A stretch of DNA of 64,000 nucleotides from Nevskiaceae bacterium (GCA_021731445.1 JAKFXK010000010.1:1-64000), one strand, 5' to 3'; positions 1-9,676 are shown, counted from the first letter of the stretch. Program-made: numbers and translations. The notes: generated by a model not told the origin, from the sequence alone.

Positions 1-404
1 GCACTGGCCAGTTGCGCGACAGCCTGACGCTGGCCCCAGCGCCACAGCGGCAAATCAAAACCGGCTTCGGACTCGGTCACGCCCTGGCGGGTTTGCAGGC
101 GGTCGCTGAGGTAGCGCAGCTGCACACTCGGCGCGCCTGCGATGAGGCTGCGGCTGCGGGCTTTGGCATCGGCAGCGCCCTCTACCTGCGCGGCCAGCAA
201 GGCCGCGCCGGGTGCGCGCGCTACGGCGGCCTCGAAAGCCTGCTTGAGCGTCAGCGAGACATCAGTGGCAATCAGCGCGTTTTCCTCATCGGTGAGTGCG
301 CCGGACTCCTGCGCCTGTGCCAGTGGCGTGAGCGCAGTGAGAAACGCGAAGGCGATGAGGCATTTCAGATGCCTGATGCGGGATGTGGCGGGTGGTCTCG
401 TCAT
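1..404 (-). CDS. TolC-family outer membrane efflux protein, N-terminal part (truncated by window edge)
   Basis: Minus-strand reading from 404 gives MTRPPATSRIRHLKCLIAFAFLTALTPLAQAQESGALTDEENALIATDVSLTLKQAFEAAVARAPGAALLAAQVEGAADAKARSRSLIAGAPSVQLRYLSDRLQTRQGVTESEAGFDLPLWRWGQRQA...; signal peptide plus TolC-like N-terminus. Missing from the ORF track because it runs off the edge. Confidence 0.8.
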   Translation of the reverse strand, partial: MTRPPATSRIRHLKCLIAFAFLTALTPLAQAQESGALTDEENALIATDVSLTLKQAFEAAVARAPGAALLAAQVEGAADAKARSRSLIAGAPSVQLRYLSDRLQTRQGVTESEAGFDLPLWRWGQRQAVAQLAS

Positions 405-561
405 GGCGAAGTCGGTTAGGGCTTGGAACGCTGCCTACGTTCGTCTTCACCACCTTGCCGGACGGTGTCCGAACCATGAACAAACGTTAATGTGATGGCC
501 ATGTTCCGGTTAGCGGCGCGGGCCTACGCTGTCGGCACTTCAAAACAACGAGGAGTCCGCC

Positions 562-1155
562 TTGCCCACAATCACCAAGCCCCGTTCGCCCGGCCTGCGC
601 TTCAGTCACGCCGTGCTCGGCGTGGCGGTCATCCACCAGTTGATCGGTTCGGAGTGGATGGCCAAGCCCTGGAAGATGGCAGAAGCCAGCGCCCTGCAAG
701 CAACACTATTCGAGCTGCACGAATGGGCCGGGCTGACGGCGACCGTGATGCTGATGGTGCTCCTGGTCAGCCTGTTCCGCCGCGCTCAGGGTGGGTTCTT
801 CAGCCGCTACTTCCCCTGGCTGGCGGCGGCGGGGCGCAGTGGCCTCTGGTCAGAGGCGAAGCAGGCCCTTGGCGGCTTGAAGAAACTGACACCGCCCACC
901 TCACAGCAGACCGAGCATCTGGCCACTGCCGTACAAGGCCTGGGCTTGCTGATCCTGCTGTTCTTCACCGTCACCGGCACGGCGATGTGGCTGCTGGAAG
1001 ACAACCTTGATCTGATGCACCGCATCGGCAGCATCCATGAACTCGGCGCGCTGCCGCTCAAGCTGTATCTGCTCGGCCATGTCGGCATGGCGGTGATTCA
1101 CGAGTGGCGCGGCGAAGGCCTGATGCGCAAGATGTTTGCCGTGCGCGGGGGCTAG
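562..1155 (+). CDS. cytochrome b561 / cytochrome b-type membrane protein
   Basis: Four hydrophobic helices with conserved His (RFSHAVLGVAVIHQ, FELHEWAG, HELGALPLKLYLLGHVGMAVIHEW). Confidence 0.75.
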   Translation: MPTITKPRSPGLRFSHAVLGVAVIHQLIGSEWMAKPWKMAEASALQATLFELHEWAGLTATVMLMVLLVSLFRRAQGGFFSRYFPWLAAAGRSGLWSEAKQALGGLKKLTPPTSQQTEHLATAVQGLGLLILLFFTVTGTAMWLLEDNLDLMHRIGSIHELGALPLKLYLLGHVGMAVIHEWRGEGLMRKMFAVRGG

Positions 1156-1158
1156 GCG

Positions 1159-1836
1159 ATGCGCATTCTGGTGGTGGAAGACGATGCCGACATCGCAGGG
1201 TTTCTGTGCAAGGGCCTGCGCGAGGCGGGGCATGTCACCGACCATGCGCCGGATGGTCGCAATGGATTATTTCTGGCGACCGGCGAGGCCTACGACGCCA
1301 TCGTGCTCGACCGCCTGATGCCGCAGATGGACGGCCTCTCGATGCTCGCCGCCCTGCGCGCCACCGGCTCGCGGGTGCCGGTGCTGATTCTCTCGGCCCT
1401 TGGGCAAGTCGATGAGCGCATCAAGGGCTTGCGGGCGGGTGGCGATGACTACTTGGTCAAGCCCTTTGCCATCGCCGAACTGTTGGCGCGACTGGAAGTG
1501 ATTACCCGTCGCGGCCTCATGCCCGCCGCTGAGAACCGCCTGCGGGTGGCTGACCTCGAACTCGACCGCATGGCGCACACCGTCAAGCGCGGTGGTGAGG
1601 TCATCACCCTGAAGCCGCAGGAATACCGGGTGCTGGAGTTTCTGCTGCGCCACGCAGGCCAGGTGGTGACGCGCACCATGCTGCTCGAAGGTGTGTGGGA
1701 CTATCACTTCGACCCGCAGACCAACGTCATCGACGTGCATCTCTCACGGCTGCGCGCCAAGGTGGACAAAGCCCCCTGGAAGCCGCTGATCCACACCCTG
1801 CGCGGCGCGGGATATTGCCTGCGTGAACCGGAGTAG
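1159..1836 (+). CDS. OmpR-family response regulator
   Basis: MRILVVEDDADIAGFL receiver domain, VLDRLMP phospho-Asp region, LVKPF, and C-terminal winged helix (VIDVHLSRLRAKVDK...IHTLRGAGYCL). Confidence 0.95.
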   Translation: MRILVVEDDADIAGFLCKGLREAGHVTDHAPDGRNGLFLATGEAYDAIVLDRLMPQMDGLSMLAALRATGSRVPVLILSALGQVDERIKGLRAGGDDYLVKPFAIAELLARLEVITRRGLMPAAENRLRVADLELDRMAHTVKRGGEVITLKPQEYRVLEFLLRHAGQVVTRTMLLEGVWDYHFDPQTNVIDVHLSRLRAKVDKAPWKPLIHTLRGAGYCLREPE

Positions 1837-1838
1837 CC

Positions 1839-3185
1839 ATGCGTCTATCCACCTCTGCGCGCCTGACCCTCGCCAACAGCAGCCTGCTGGCCCTGAGCTT
1901 CAGCGCCTTGCTGCTCCTCGTGATCTGGCTGGCTGATCGCTTCATGGTCAGCCATGTGCAAGAGAGTGTGGCCGCCGAGCTGCACATCATGCAGGCCGAG
2001 TTGCAGGTGGATGGCGTGCGGGGTGTCACCGCGCTTATCAATCGCCGAATGGCAAACCTCACGCTCAACCACGACCGCCTGTATCGGTTTGAAGATGCGC
2101 AGGGGCTCAAGCTGGCGGGCAATGTCGAGAGCTGGCCGGTCACGTCGGTGGCGCAGGAGCAATCATTCAAGCTGCCGAGCCGCAAATATCCCGGCGAAAC
2201 CGAGGTGGTGCTGCAATGGTCTCGGCTCCTCGATGGCAGCCGCTTGTTGGTGGGTTTTGATGAAATCGAAGTGGCGTCGGTGCGCGGCGACATCCGCCGG
2301 GCTGCGCTCTGGAGCTTGGGCGCGATGCTGCTCATCTCGCTGACGGCGGGCTTTCTACTCACCCGCGCCGCACTCAAGCCGGTCGAAGCCATTCGTGCGG
2401 CGGCACAACGCATTCTGGAAGGTGATCTGCACCACCGCATCCCTGCACGGCCTGATGGCGATGAGTTCGACCGGCTGGGAGTCACGCTCAATTCCATGCT
2501 GGATCGCATCAATGGCCTGATTGCCTCCGTGCGCGGGGCCACCGACAACATCGCCCACGACCTGCGCTCGCCACTCACACGCCACCGCTCGCGGCTCGAA
2601 GCCGCACTTAGCAATCCCCCCAGTGCCGAGGAGTTGCAGCCCTGGGTCGAAAAACATCTGGCTGATCTGGATCAGGTGCTCGCCACCTTCCAGTCGCTGC
2701 TGCGCATCGCCAGTGTGGAGTCGGGCTTGCTACGGCAGGAGTTTTCGCCCTGCGATGTGGCTGCGCTCGTGCAGGATGCCGCCGACTACATCGAGCCCTT
2801 GACCGATCAAAAGCAGCAGCGACTCCAGCTGTCTGTCGAGCCAGGCCCCCTGCTGAACGGGCATCGGCACCTGTTGTTTCAACTGCTCATCAATCTGCTC
2901 GACAACGCCGTGAAGTTCAGCCCGCCGCACACCGCGATAAGGGTTGCGGCGCGAGTGACCGAGGGCCACTGGCAACTGAGCATCACCGACGCCGGGCCTG
3001 GCATTGAACCGGCGCAGCGCGAGCGTGTTTTCGAGCGGCTGTATCGACTCGATGCCTCGCGTCACACCCCCGGCCTCGGCCTGGGGCTCTCGCTCGTCAA
3101 GGCCATCGTCACCCTTCACGCGGGACACATCGAGTTGCAGGACAGCACGCCCGGCACGCGTGTGGTGGTCACGCTGCCGGTTTGA
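1839..3185 (+). CDS. sensor histidine kinase
   Basis: HAMP region, H-box (NIAHDLRSPLTRHRSRLE), N-box (INLLDNAVKFSPP), G-boxes (DAGPGIEP, GLGLGLSLVKAIV). Starts 2 bp after the response regulator stop. Confidence 0.95.
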   Translation: MRLSTSARLTLANSSLLALSFSALLLLVIWLADRFMVSHVQESVAAELHIMQAELQVDGVRGVTALINRRMANLTLNHDRLYRFEDAQGLKLAGNVESWPVTSVAQEQSFKLPSRKYPGETEVVLQWSRLLDGSRLLVGFDEIEVASVRGDIRRAALWSLGAMLLISLTAGFLLTRAALKPVEAIRAAAQRILEGDLHHRIPARPDGDEFDRLGVTLNSMLDRINGLIASVRGATDNIAHDLRSPLTRHRSRLEAALSNPPSAEELQPWVEKHLADLDQVLATFQSLLRIASVESGLLRQEFSPCDVAALVQDAADYIEPLTDQKQQRLQLSVEPGPLLNGHRHLLFQLLINLLDNAVKFSPPHTAIRVAARVTEGHWQLSITDAGPGIEPAQRERVFERLYRLDASRHTPGLGLGLSLVKAIVTLHAGHIELQDSTPGTRVVVTLPV

Positions 3186-3261
3186 TTGGGCCGATGAGAA
3201 CTCTTCCTCAGCTAAAACTTGACCTTGCAGCAGGCTGCGTTAGGCACCCATACTCTCGATC

Positions 3262-3711
3262 GTGAAAATCATCCGCGCCATGCTGATCTGGATACTGGCT
3301 TTCTCCCTTCCGATAGAGGGGATGGCTGGCGTTTCGATGGCGCACTGCAAGGACATGTCGCTGATGGCTTCGACCGCGGCCGCCGAAGCCCCTGGGGCGC
3401 ATGACCACGCCGCGATGATGGCGATGGGCGGCATGAGTGACGAGGCTTCGATGGCTGGAATGAGTCATGCACAGCCTGGCGCGTCTGCCGAGCAAACCAG
3501 CGACGATATTGCAAACGCGGCATGTGAATGCGGGTGCAAATGCAGCGGTGACTGTGTGGTGGCTTGCAGTGGAATGATGGTTTCGCTGCTGCGCGTCGGG
3601 TTTTTAATGGATGGCAAGGCCGCTTCAGTAGCAACCGCGATTCCGCACGGACAGGCGCATGCCGCCTACCGTCACGCGCTCTTGCGACCGCCATCCGCCG
3701 TGGCGCTCTGA
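3262..3711 (+). CDS. small secreted Met/His/Cys-rich protein, CopL-like metal-binding
   Basis: Signal peptide, Met/His-rich middle (HDHAAMMAMGGMSDEASMAGM), Cys cluster (CECGCKCSGDC). Confidence 0.6.
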   Translation: MKIIRAMLIWILAFSLPIEGMAGVSMAHCKDMSLMASTAAAEAPGAHDHAAMMAMGGMSDEASMAGMSHAQPGASAEQTSDDIANAACECGCKCSGDCVVACSGMMVSLLRVGFLMDGKAASVATAIPHGQAHAAYRHALLRPPSAVAL

Positions 3712-3850
3712 TCGCCACGGCCTACCGAAAAACCGCACGCTGACAACCAGCCGCGAGCGCACTTGCTAAAGGTGCTGCTCCACAGGTGACTTCGCAGACC
3801 GAGGCGATCCGTGATGCACGGATTTCGCTTCCCTCTCGAAGGAGTACCTC

Positions 3851-5620
3851 GTGGTTTACAACTCGTTTCCCTCTACACGCACCGCCGTGGTGCTGGCTGC
3901 ACTCAGCCTGACGGCTTGCGCCAGCCTGCCTCCCGATCTGGGTCGGGCCGATGTCGCCCAAGTCGTCAGCGCCCGTGGACAGTCGCTACCCAGCGGGGAC
4001 ACCTCGCAGCTTTCAGCGCAACTGCTGGCGCAGCCGCTCACACCCGATAACGCCATCACGCTGGCGCTCATCCACAACCCGGCCGTGCGGCAAACCACGG
4101 CCCAGCTTGGCTTTGCCGCAGCGGATGTCTATGAAGCCGCGCGTATCGCCAACCCCGTGTTCAGCCTCTCGCGGCTGACCTCCAATGATCCGGCTGCGGT
4201 GTCGGCCCAGATTGGTCTTGGCATCGCGCTGAGCTTTACTGATCTGATTTTGCTGCCCGCCCGAAGCCGTTATGCCAAGGCGCAGTTCGAGGCCGTGAAG
4301 CTGGAGGTTGGCAGCAGCACACTCAAACTCGCCGCCGAGGTGCAGGCAGGCTGGTATGCCTTGGCGGGTGCCGAACAGGCTGCGACGCTGAGCGCCCGCG
4401 TGGCCCAGGCGGCGCAGGCGTCGGCTGATCTCGCGCAGCGATTCTTCGATGCCGGCAACATCAGCAAACGCGAGTTGGCGCTGGAGAAGGCCGCCGCCGC
4501 GCAGACGCAACTTTCGGCACTGTCGGCACAAGCTGCTGCTCAGCAGGCGCGCAGTGTGTTGAGCCGTCGGATGGGCCTCTCGGCCTCGCAAGACCAGTGG
4601 CATCTGGCAGGCGGCTTGCCTGCCCCGCTAGCTACAGAGGACGCACTGGAGCCCTTGCTGAAGCTCGCGGCCGAAAGCCGTCTGGATGTCGCCGCAGCCC
4701 GACAGAGCGCCGATGCCATCGCCAGCGCCTACGGCCTCGAACGTCGCACACAACTGCTGGGCCCGATTGAAGTGAGTTATCAGCGTCAGCGCGAAACCGA
4801 TGGCAGCCGAGTGATTGGCCCTGGGCTTTCAGTCGCCATACCGCTGTTCAATTGGGGATCGGGCCGTGTCGCACGGGCGCGGGCGCAACTGGACGGCGCA
4901 GAGGCCGAACTCGCTGCCCGTGAACTGGATGCAAGCAATGACGTGAAGGCTGCCCATGCGGCGGTTCAAGCCGCTAAATCCCTGGTGGTGAAATACCGCG
5001 ATGGGCTGATTCCACAGCGCGAAGCGGTGGTCGATCAGATGCAGCTCGAAGTCAACTACATGTTGATCGGTGTGTTCGAGCTGCTGGCCGCCAAGCAGCA
5101 GCAATACGACGCCTATTCGGGTTACCTCGATGCCGTGCGCGACTACTGGCTGGCCCGCACAGAACTCACCCGCGCCGTAGGACGCAAGCTACCCAGCAGC
5201 GATCAGGCCGCATCCGACACCCTCGACGCCGAGGCCCTTGCCAAGCCCAAGGGCGGCGGCATGAACCACGGTGCGATGGGCCATGACATGTCCGGCATGT
5301 CGGGTGAAGGCATGGAGGGCATGGATCACTCAGGTCAGGACACGTCGAAGATGCAGGACATGGATCAGAAGGATGAAGCCAAGCCGTCCGGTGGCGCGGC
5401 CGCGATGCCGGAGATGAAGGGGATGGACCACTCCGGGCACAACATGTCTTCCATGCCGGGCATGGAGAAATCCACCTCGCCCAAAACGGATAGCGCCCCT
5501 CGCGCCAAACAGCAGACCGAAATGCCAGTGAAGCAGGACGCCGCGAGCGAAGCCCCTGCGGAAACTCCCGTGAGCAAGCCGAAGCCGAAAGCACCCCAGA
5601 CCGACCATCAGGGCCACTGA
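3851..5620 (+). CDS. TolC-family outer membrane protein with Met/His-rich C-terminal extension
   Basis: Lipoprotein signal (LAALSLTACAS), TolC heptad regions, and a ~120-aa tail with MNHGAMGHDMSGMSGEGMEGMDHSG...MKGMDHSGHNMSSMPGM. Confidence 0.85.
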   Translation: MVYNSFPSTRTAVVLAALSLTACASLPPDLGRADVAQVVSARGQSLPSGDTSQLSAQLLAQPLTPDNAITLALIHNPAVRQTTAQLGFAAADVYEAARIANPVFSLSRLTSNDPAAVSAQIGLGIALSFTDLILLPARSRYAKAQFEAVKLEVGSSTLKLAAEVQAGWYALAGAEQAATLSARVAQAAQASADLAQRFFDAGNISKRELALEKAAAAQTQLSALSAQAAAQQARSVLSRRMGLSASQDQWHLAGGLPAPLATEDALEPLLKLAAESRLDVAAARQSADAIASAYGLERRTQLLGPIEVSYQRQRETDGSRVIGPGLSVAIPLFNWGSGRVARARAQLDGAEAELAARELDASNDVKAAHAAVQAAKSLVVKYRDGLIPQREAVVDQMQLEVNYMLIGVFELLAAKQQQYDAYSGYLDAVRDYWLARTELTRAVGRKLPSSDQAASDTLDAEALAKPKGGGMNHGAMGHDMSGMSGEGMEGMDHSGQDTSKMQDMDQKDEAKPSGGAAAMPEMKGMDHSGHNMSSMPGMEKSTSPKTDSAPRAKQQTEMPVKQDAASEAPAETPVSKPKPKAPQTDHQGH

Positions 5621-5686
5621 ACCATGACCACATTCCCAACACTTTCCCCGGCGCATCGCGCTATTTCCAAACATCGGAGTTACCCC

Positions 5687-5995
5687 ATGAAAAACACCCT
5701 CATCACCACCCTCGCAGCCGCCCTTTTCACCTTCGCGCAGGGAACGTTTGCACACGACCCGGCAGAGCACGCCAAAGAAGCCGCAGCTGCGAAGGCAGGC
5801 CCCAACTGCGAGGCCATGAAGAGCATGGATCACTCGAAGATGGACCCGAATGATCCTGTGATGAAAGCCATGATGGCCAAGTGCGCGGGCAGCCAGAAAT
5901 CTGCCGAGCAGAAAGGCATGGAGGGCATGGATCACTCCAAGATGCCCATGCCCGCAACTGCACCCAAGAAAGCAGAAGCACACGGGAGCCACTGA
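5687..5995 (+). CDS. periplasmic Met-rich copper-binding-like protein
   Basis: Signal peptide MKNTLITTLAAALFTFAQGTFA, then repeated MKSMDHSKM / MEGMDHSKM. Confidence 0.65.
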   Translation: MKNTLITTLAAALFTFAQGTFAHDPAEHAKEAAAAKAGPNCEAMKSMDHSKMDPNDPVMKAMMAKCAGSQKSAEQKGMEGMDHSKMPMPATAPKKAEAHGSH

Positions 5996-7500
5996 TGAGT
6001 ACCAAGCCCGACCATCCGCAAGCCCTTGAGGCAGCCGAAACGCTGTTCACGCGGCGGCATCTGCTGCAACTTGCCGGGACGGCTGGCCTGTTGGCTGGTG
6101 TCTCACGCCCGGCACTGGCGCAGCACGAGGGCCACGACATGTCGTCCATGCCCGGCATGAACATGCCTGCAAAGGACAGCGCCCCCTCAAGCAATCCTGC
6201 CCCCGACGCGGTGGCGCCCAGCCAAGTGAAGAGACACCCGCAAGGCTATCTGCCAGTACGCACCCTCAACGGCTGGACGCTGCCCTACACGATGAAGGGC
6301 GGCGTCAAGGAGTTTCACCTGGTTGCCGAGGAAATCGAGCACGAGTTCGCGCCCGGCTCGCGCGGAAAATGCTGGGGCTACAACGGCACCACGCCCGGCC
6401 CGACGCTGGAAGTTGTGGAAGGCGACCGCGTCCGCATTCTCGTGACCAATCGCCTTGGTGAATCCACGTCCGTGCATTGGCATGGCATTGACTTGCCCAA
6501 CGGCTACGACGGTGTGGGTGGCTTGAATCAGCCGCACATCCAGCCAGGTGAGACGTTCGAGTACGAGTTCACGCTCAAGCAGCACGGCACGCACATGTAT
6601 CACCCGCATGCCGACGAGATGACCCAGATGGCGTTCGGGATGATGGGGCTGTTCATCATTCACCCGAAGGCGGGTGAGGACGTAAAGATCGACCGCGACT
6701 ACTGCTTCCTGCTGCACAACTGGGCGATGCACCCCGGCACCTACCGGCCCGACCCCAGCATCATGGTCGATTTCAATCTGTGGACGTTCAACAGCAAGAC
6801 CTTCCCCGCCATCGAGAATCTGGTGATGCGCACAGGAGAGCGTTGCCGCATCCGCATCGGCAACCTGTCGCAGTGGAATCATCCGATTCACCTGCACAGC
6901 AACCCCTTCTGGGTGACGGGCAGTGATGGCGGGCGCTGGCCGCGTAATCAATGGCGGCGCGAAGTCACCGAGATCGTCGGCGTCGGACAGATGCGCGACA
7001 TCGAGTTTGTCGCCACCGAGCCAGGCGATTGGGCCTTTCACTGCCATATGGCCCATCACACGATGGGGCCGATGGGTCATGGCACCCCCAATACCGTCGG
7101 CGTGGATCAGTCGGGCGTCGAGGCCGAGATTCGGCAGATGCTGCCGGGCTTCGCCGCGATGGGTAAGTTCGGCATGAGCGAGCACGGCGGCCATGTGGCG
7201 ATGGGCCTCGCCGGGCCGGACAACACACTACCGATGATGACCGGCGAAGGGCTCTACGGGCCTATCGAAATGGGTGGGATGTTCACGGTGCTGAAGGTGC
7301 GCGATCAGCAGAAACCGGGCGACTTCAGCGATCCCGGCTGGTATCGCCACCCCAAGGACAAGATCGCCAAAAAAGTCAGTGGCGATCCGGCATTCGGCAC
7401 CCCGCACCGCCGTCAGCCCTACGGCCCCTCGTCTTCACCGGCAGCGACGCCGACAGTACCGCCGATGGAATCCATGGATCACTCGAAGCATGGCAAGTAG
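5995..7500 (+). CDS. copA: multicopper oxidase, copper resistance CopA-like
   Basis: Twin-arginine signal (TRRHLLQLAGTAGLLAG); multicopper oxidase motifs HWHGIDLPNGYDG, GTHMYHPHADE, NHPIHLHSNPF, HCHMAHHTMGPMGH. Confidence 0.9.
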   Translation: MSTKPDHPQALEAAETLFTRRHLLQLAGTAGLLAGVSRPALAQHEGHDMSSMPGMNMPAKDSAPSSNPAPDAVAPSQVKRHPQGYLPVRTLNGWTLPYTMKGGVKEFHLVAEEIEHEFAPGSRGKCWGYNGTTPGPTLEVVEGDRVRILVTNRLGESTSVHWHGIDLPNGYDGVGGLNQPHIQPGETFEYEFTLKQHGTHMYHPHADEMTQMAFGMMGLFIIHPKAGEDVKIDRDYCFLLHNWAMHPGTYRPDPSIMVDFNLWTFNSKTFPAIENLVMRTGERCRIRIGNLSQWNHPIHLHSNPFWVTGSDGGRWPRNQWRREVTEIVGVGQMRDIEFVATEPGDWAFHCHMAHHTMGPMGHGTPNTVGVDQSGVEAEIRQMLPGFAAMGKFGMSEHGGHVAMGLAGPDNTLPMMTGEGLYGPIEMGGMFTVLKVRDQQKPGDFSDPGWYRHPKDKIAKKVSGDPAFGTPHRRQPYGPSSSPAATPTVPPMESMDHSKHGK

Positions 7501-7518
7501 CGCTTGCAGGAGCCTGGA

Positions 7519-8574
7519 ATGAAACGATTCAAGACAGCAGTTGCCCTCGTCGCTGTGGTCGCCATCGGAGGACTGGGGTTCATCTACTCCGGCGTCTATC
7601 CGATGAGCGCGGACGATGCGCACTCCAAGCCTGTGTATTGGGCGCTGGAAACCTTGCGTGAGCGATCCATTGCCGCCCGCACCCGCGACATCGAAGTGCC
7701 ACCGCTCGATGACCCGCAGATGCTGCTCACCGGTGGCGCGGACTACAACGACATGTGCGCGGGCTGCCATCTGAAGCCTGGCAAGACGTCGTCCGAGATG
7801 AGTGCCGGGCTCTACCCGCAGCCGCCCAATCTTGCGCTGGGCATCGAAGGCCACGCCGGGCATGAGGGCGGGCATGGCGATGTGAACACCAGCGCCGCAC
7901 GGCGGTTCTGGATCATCAAGCACGGCATCAAGGCCAGCGGCATGGCTGCGTTCGGGCCAACACATGACGACGCGCGCATCTGGGCGATGGTGGCCTTTCT
8001 GCAAAAGCTGCCGACGCTCGACCCTGTCCAGTATCAAATCCTCACGGCCCGTGCCGAAGGCGAGATGCAGGGAATGGATCACGAGAGCGATGCGCCCCAA
8101 GCCGCCGCCAGCGAAGTCAGCGCAAGGGATTCAAAAAGCGATGTGCATGACGGCATGAAAATGACCCAGCCTCATACCGCCGCAGCGGCATCGACGCCAG
8201 AGCAGGTGATGGCCGCGTTTCAGGCCGCCATGAAGTCCGGCGATGCGGCCTTGGTGAAACGCTGGCTGGCTCCCGAAGTGCTCATCTACGAAGGCGGTGC
8301 CGCTGAGCGTTCGCGCAACGAATATGCGGCACACCATCTCGGTGCCGACATGGCCTTCCTGAAGCAGTCACGGGTTGAAATCATCAAGCAATCTAGCGGC
8401 GGTGGTGACGATGCGGCCTGGGTCACGACCGAGTCCCGCATCCGTGGCGAGTCATCAAAAGGCAAACCGATTGATGTCGCCAGCACCGAGACGGCCCTGC
8501 TGAAGAAGACCGCCGAGGGCTGGCGCATCGTGCATCTGCACTGGTCATCGCAGGACTTCAAGGCTGTGCCCTAA
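7519..8574 (+). CDS. cytochrome c domain fused to a SnoaL/DUF4440-like (NTF2-like) domain
   Basis: Membrane anchor, haem-binding CAGCH, MDHE segment, then TPEQVMAAFQAAMKSGDAALVKRWLAPEVLIYEGG...GWRIVHLHWS. Confidence 0.75.
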   Translation: MKRFKTAVALVAVVAIGGLGFIYSGVYPMSADDAHSKPVYWALETLRERSIAARTRDIEVPPLDDPQMLLTGGADYNDMCAGCHLKPGKTSSEMSAGLYPQPPNLALGIEGHAGHEGGHGDVNTSAARRFWIIKHGIKASGMAAFGPTHDDARIWAMVAFLQKLPTLDPVQYQILTARAEGEMQGMDHESDAPQAAASEVSARDSKSDVHDGMKMTQPHTAAAASTPEQVMAAFQAAMKSGDAALVKRWLAPEVLIYEGGAAERSRNEYAAHHLGADMAFLKQSRVEIIKQSSGGGDDAAWVTTESRIRGESSKGKPIDVASTETALLKKTAEGWRIVHLHWSSQDFKAVP

Positions 8575-8614
8575 TGCGTGCTCTATCCACTACTGGCGCA
8601 GGACGGCAACGCCC

Positions 8615-9676
8615 ATGAACCCTCGCGGCATCAGTGCCCGTGGTCTTGCGCGCCTGCTGCGCGAGCAGCTGCCACCGTTGGTGCTCGACGCGCGCCACAC
8701 CGAGTCGTTCCAACGCACGCCAGTCGGCATCGCCGGCGCGGTACCGATCTTCATGGACGAGCAGCCGCCCACCATCCCCGATCTGCCGCGCGGCGTGGCT
8801 GTCATTGTCTATTGCCATTGCAGCAGACAGACATCGAGCACCCGCGTCGCGCAATGGCTGCTTGGCGCGGGCTACGCCGATGTCAGCGTGCTGGAAGGTG
8901 GCTGGACGGCTTGGCTACGCGAGGGCGGCGACAGCGCCGCCCTCAACTTCGGACAACGCAGGCGCATCACTGGCTGGGCGACAGTGAAGCACCTCGCAGA
9001 CGGCGGCTCGATTGCCGAGGCTGCGTTCTTGAAAGGGCTGAAGCTGCCGGTGAAGCGCGAGCTGGCAGTGCTGTTTGTGGACATGGTGGATTCGACACAG
9101 TTGTTCGCCAGCCATACACCAGAGCAGGTGCTGACACTGGTGCAGAGCTTCATGCAGATCGTCGTGGACGCTGCCGTAAGCCACTGCGGCGACGTAAATG
9201 ACTTTGAGGGCGACGGCGCACTGCTCTACTTTGCGTCGCCAACCGATGCGGTAGCCGCAGCACTCACCATGCGTGCTGCGCTGGCAGTGCGCCGCAATGC
9301 ACAGCCCGAATTGCCACAGGCACGCTATGCCATCGACATGGGTGCGTTGGTCATCGGCCACGTTGGCGGTCGTGAACGACGCGGCCTGTCGTTCATCGGC
9401 ACCGCCGTCAACACGGCTGCGCGCCTGCTCAAGGCTGCACCTGTCGAGGGAATCATAACGACCCGTGCAGTTGTTGCGGCACTGGCGGCTTCGTCTGCCA
9501 GCGACCGCGCCTCGCTTTTTCACCCATTCCCGCCTGCTGTGCTGCTGAAAGGGTTTAGCACGCCAGTGGATGTGTTCTGCCTGCCATCAGGCAGCGAATT
9601 GCAAAGCTGTGAAGTGTCACCCGTCATCAACCAAAAACTACCTCCATTCAGCGAGACTCACCATGAAAACCAGTAA
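8615..9676 (+). CDS. rhodanese domain - class III nucleotide cyclase domain fusion
   Basis: N-terminal rhodanese (VYCHCSRQTSSTRVAQWLLGAGYADVSVLEGGWTAWL) followed by class III cyclase motifs (ELAVLFVDMVDSTQLF, DFEGDGALLYF, FIGTAVNTAARLLKAA). Confidence 0.85.
   Translation: MNPRGISARGLARLLREQLPPLVLDARHTESFQRTPVGIAGAVPIFMDEQPPTIPDLPRGVAVIVYCHCSRQTSSTRVAQWLLGAGYADVSVLEGGWTAWLREGGDSAALNFGQRRRITGWATVKHLADGGSIAEAAFLKGLKLPVKRELAVLFVDMVDSTQLFASHTPEQVLTLVQSFMQIVVDAAVSHCGDVNDFEGDGALLYFASPTDAVAAALTMRAALAVRRNAQPELPQARYAIDMGALVIGHVGGRERRGLSFIGTAVNTAARLLKAAPVEGIITTRAVVAALAASSASDRASLFHPFPPAVLLKGFSTPVDVFCLPSGSELQSCEVSPVINQKLPPFSETHHENQ

Noticed and set aside
475-491. Possible sixth regulator box (CATGAA-CAAAC-GTTAAT) upstream of the cytochrome b561 gene
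   Set aside because: Only one half-site matches; below the standard of the other five.
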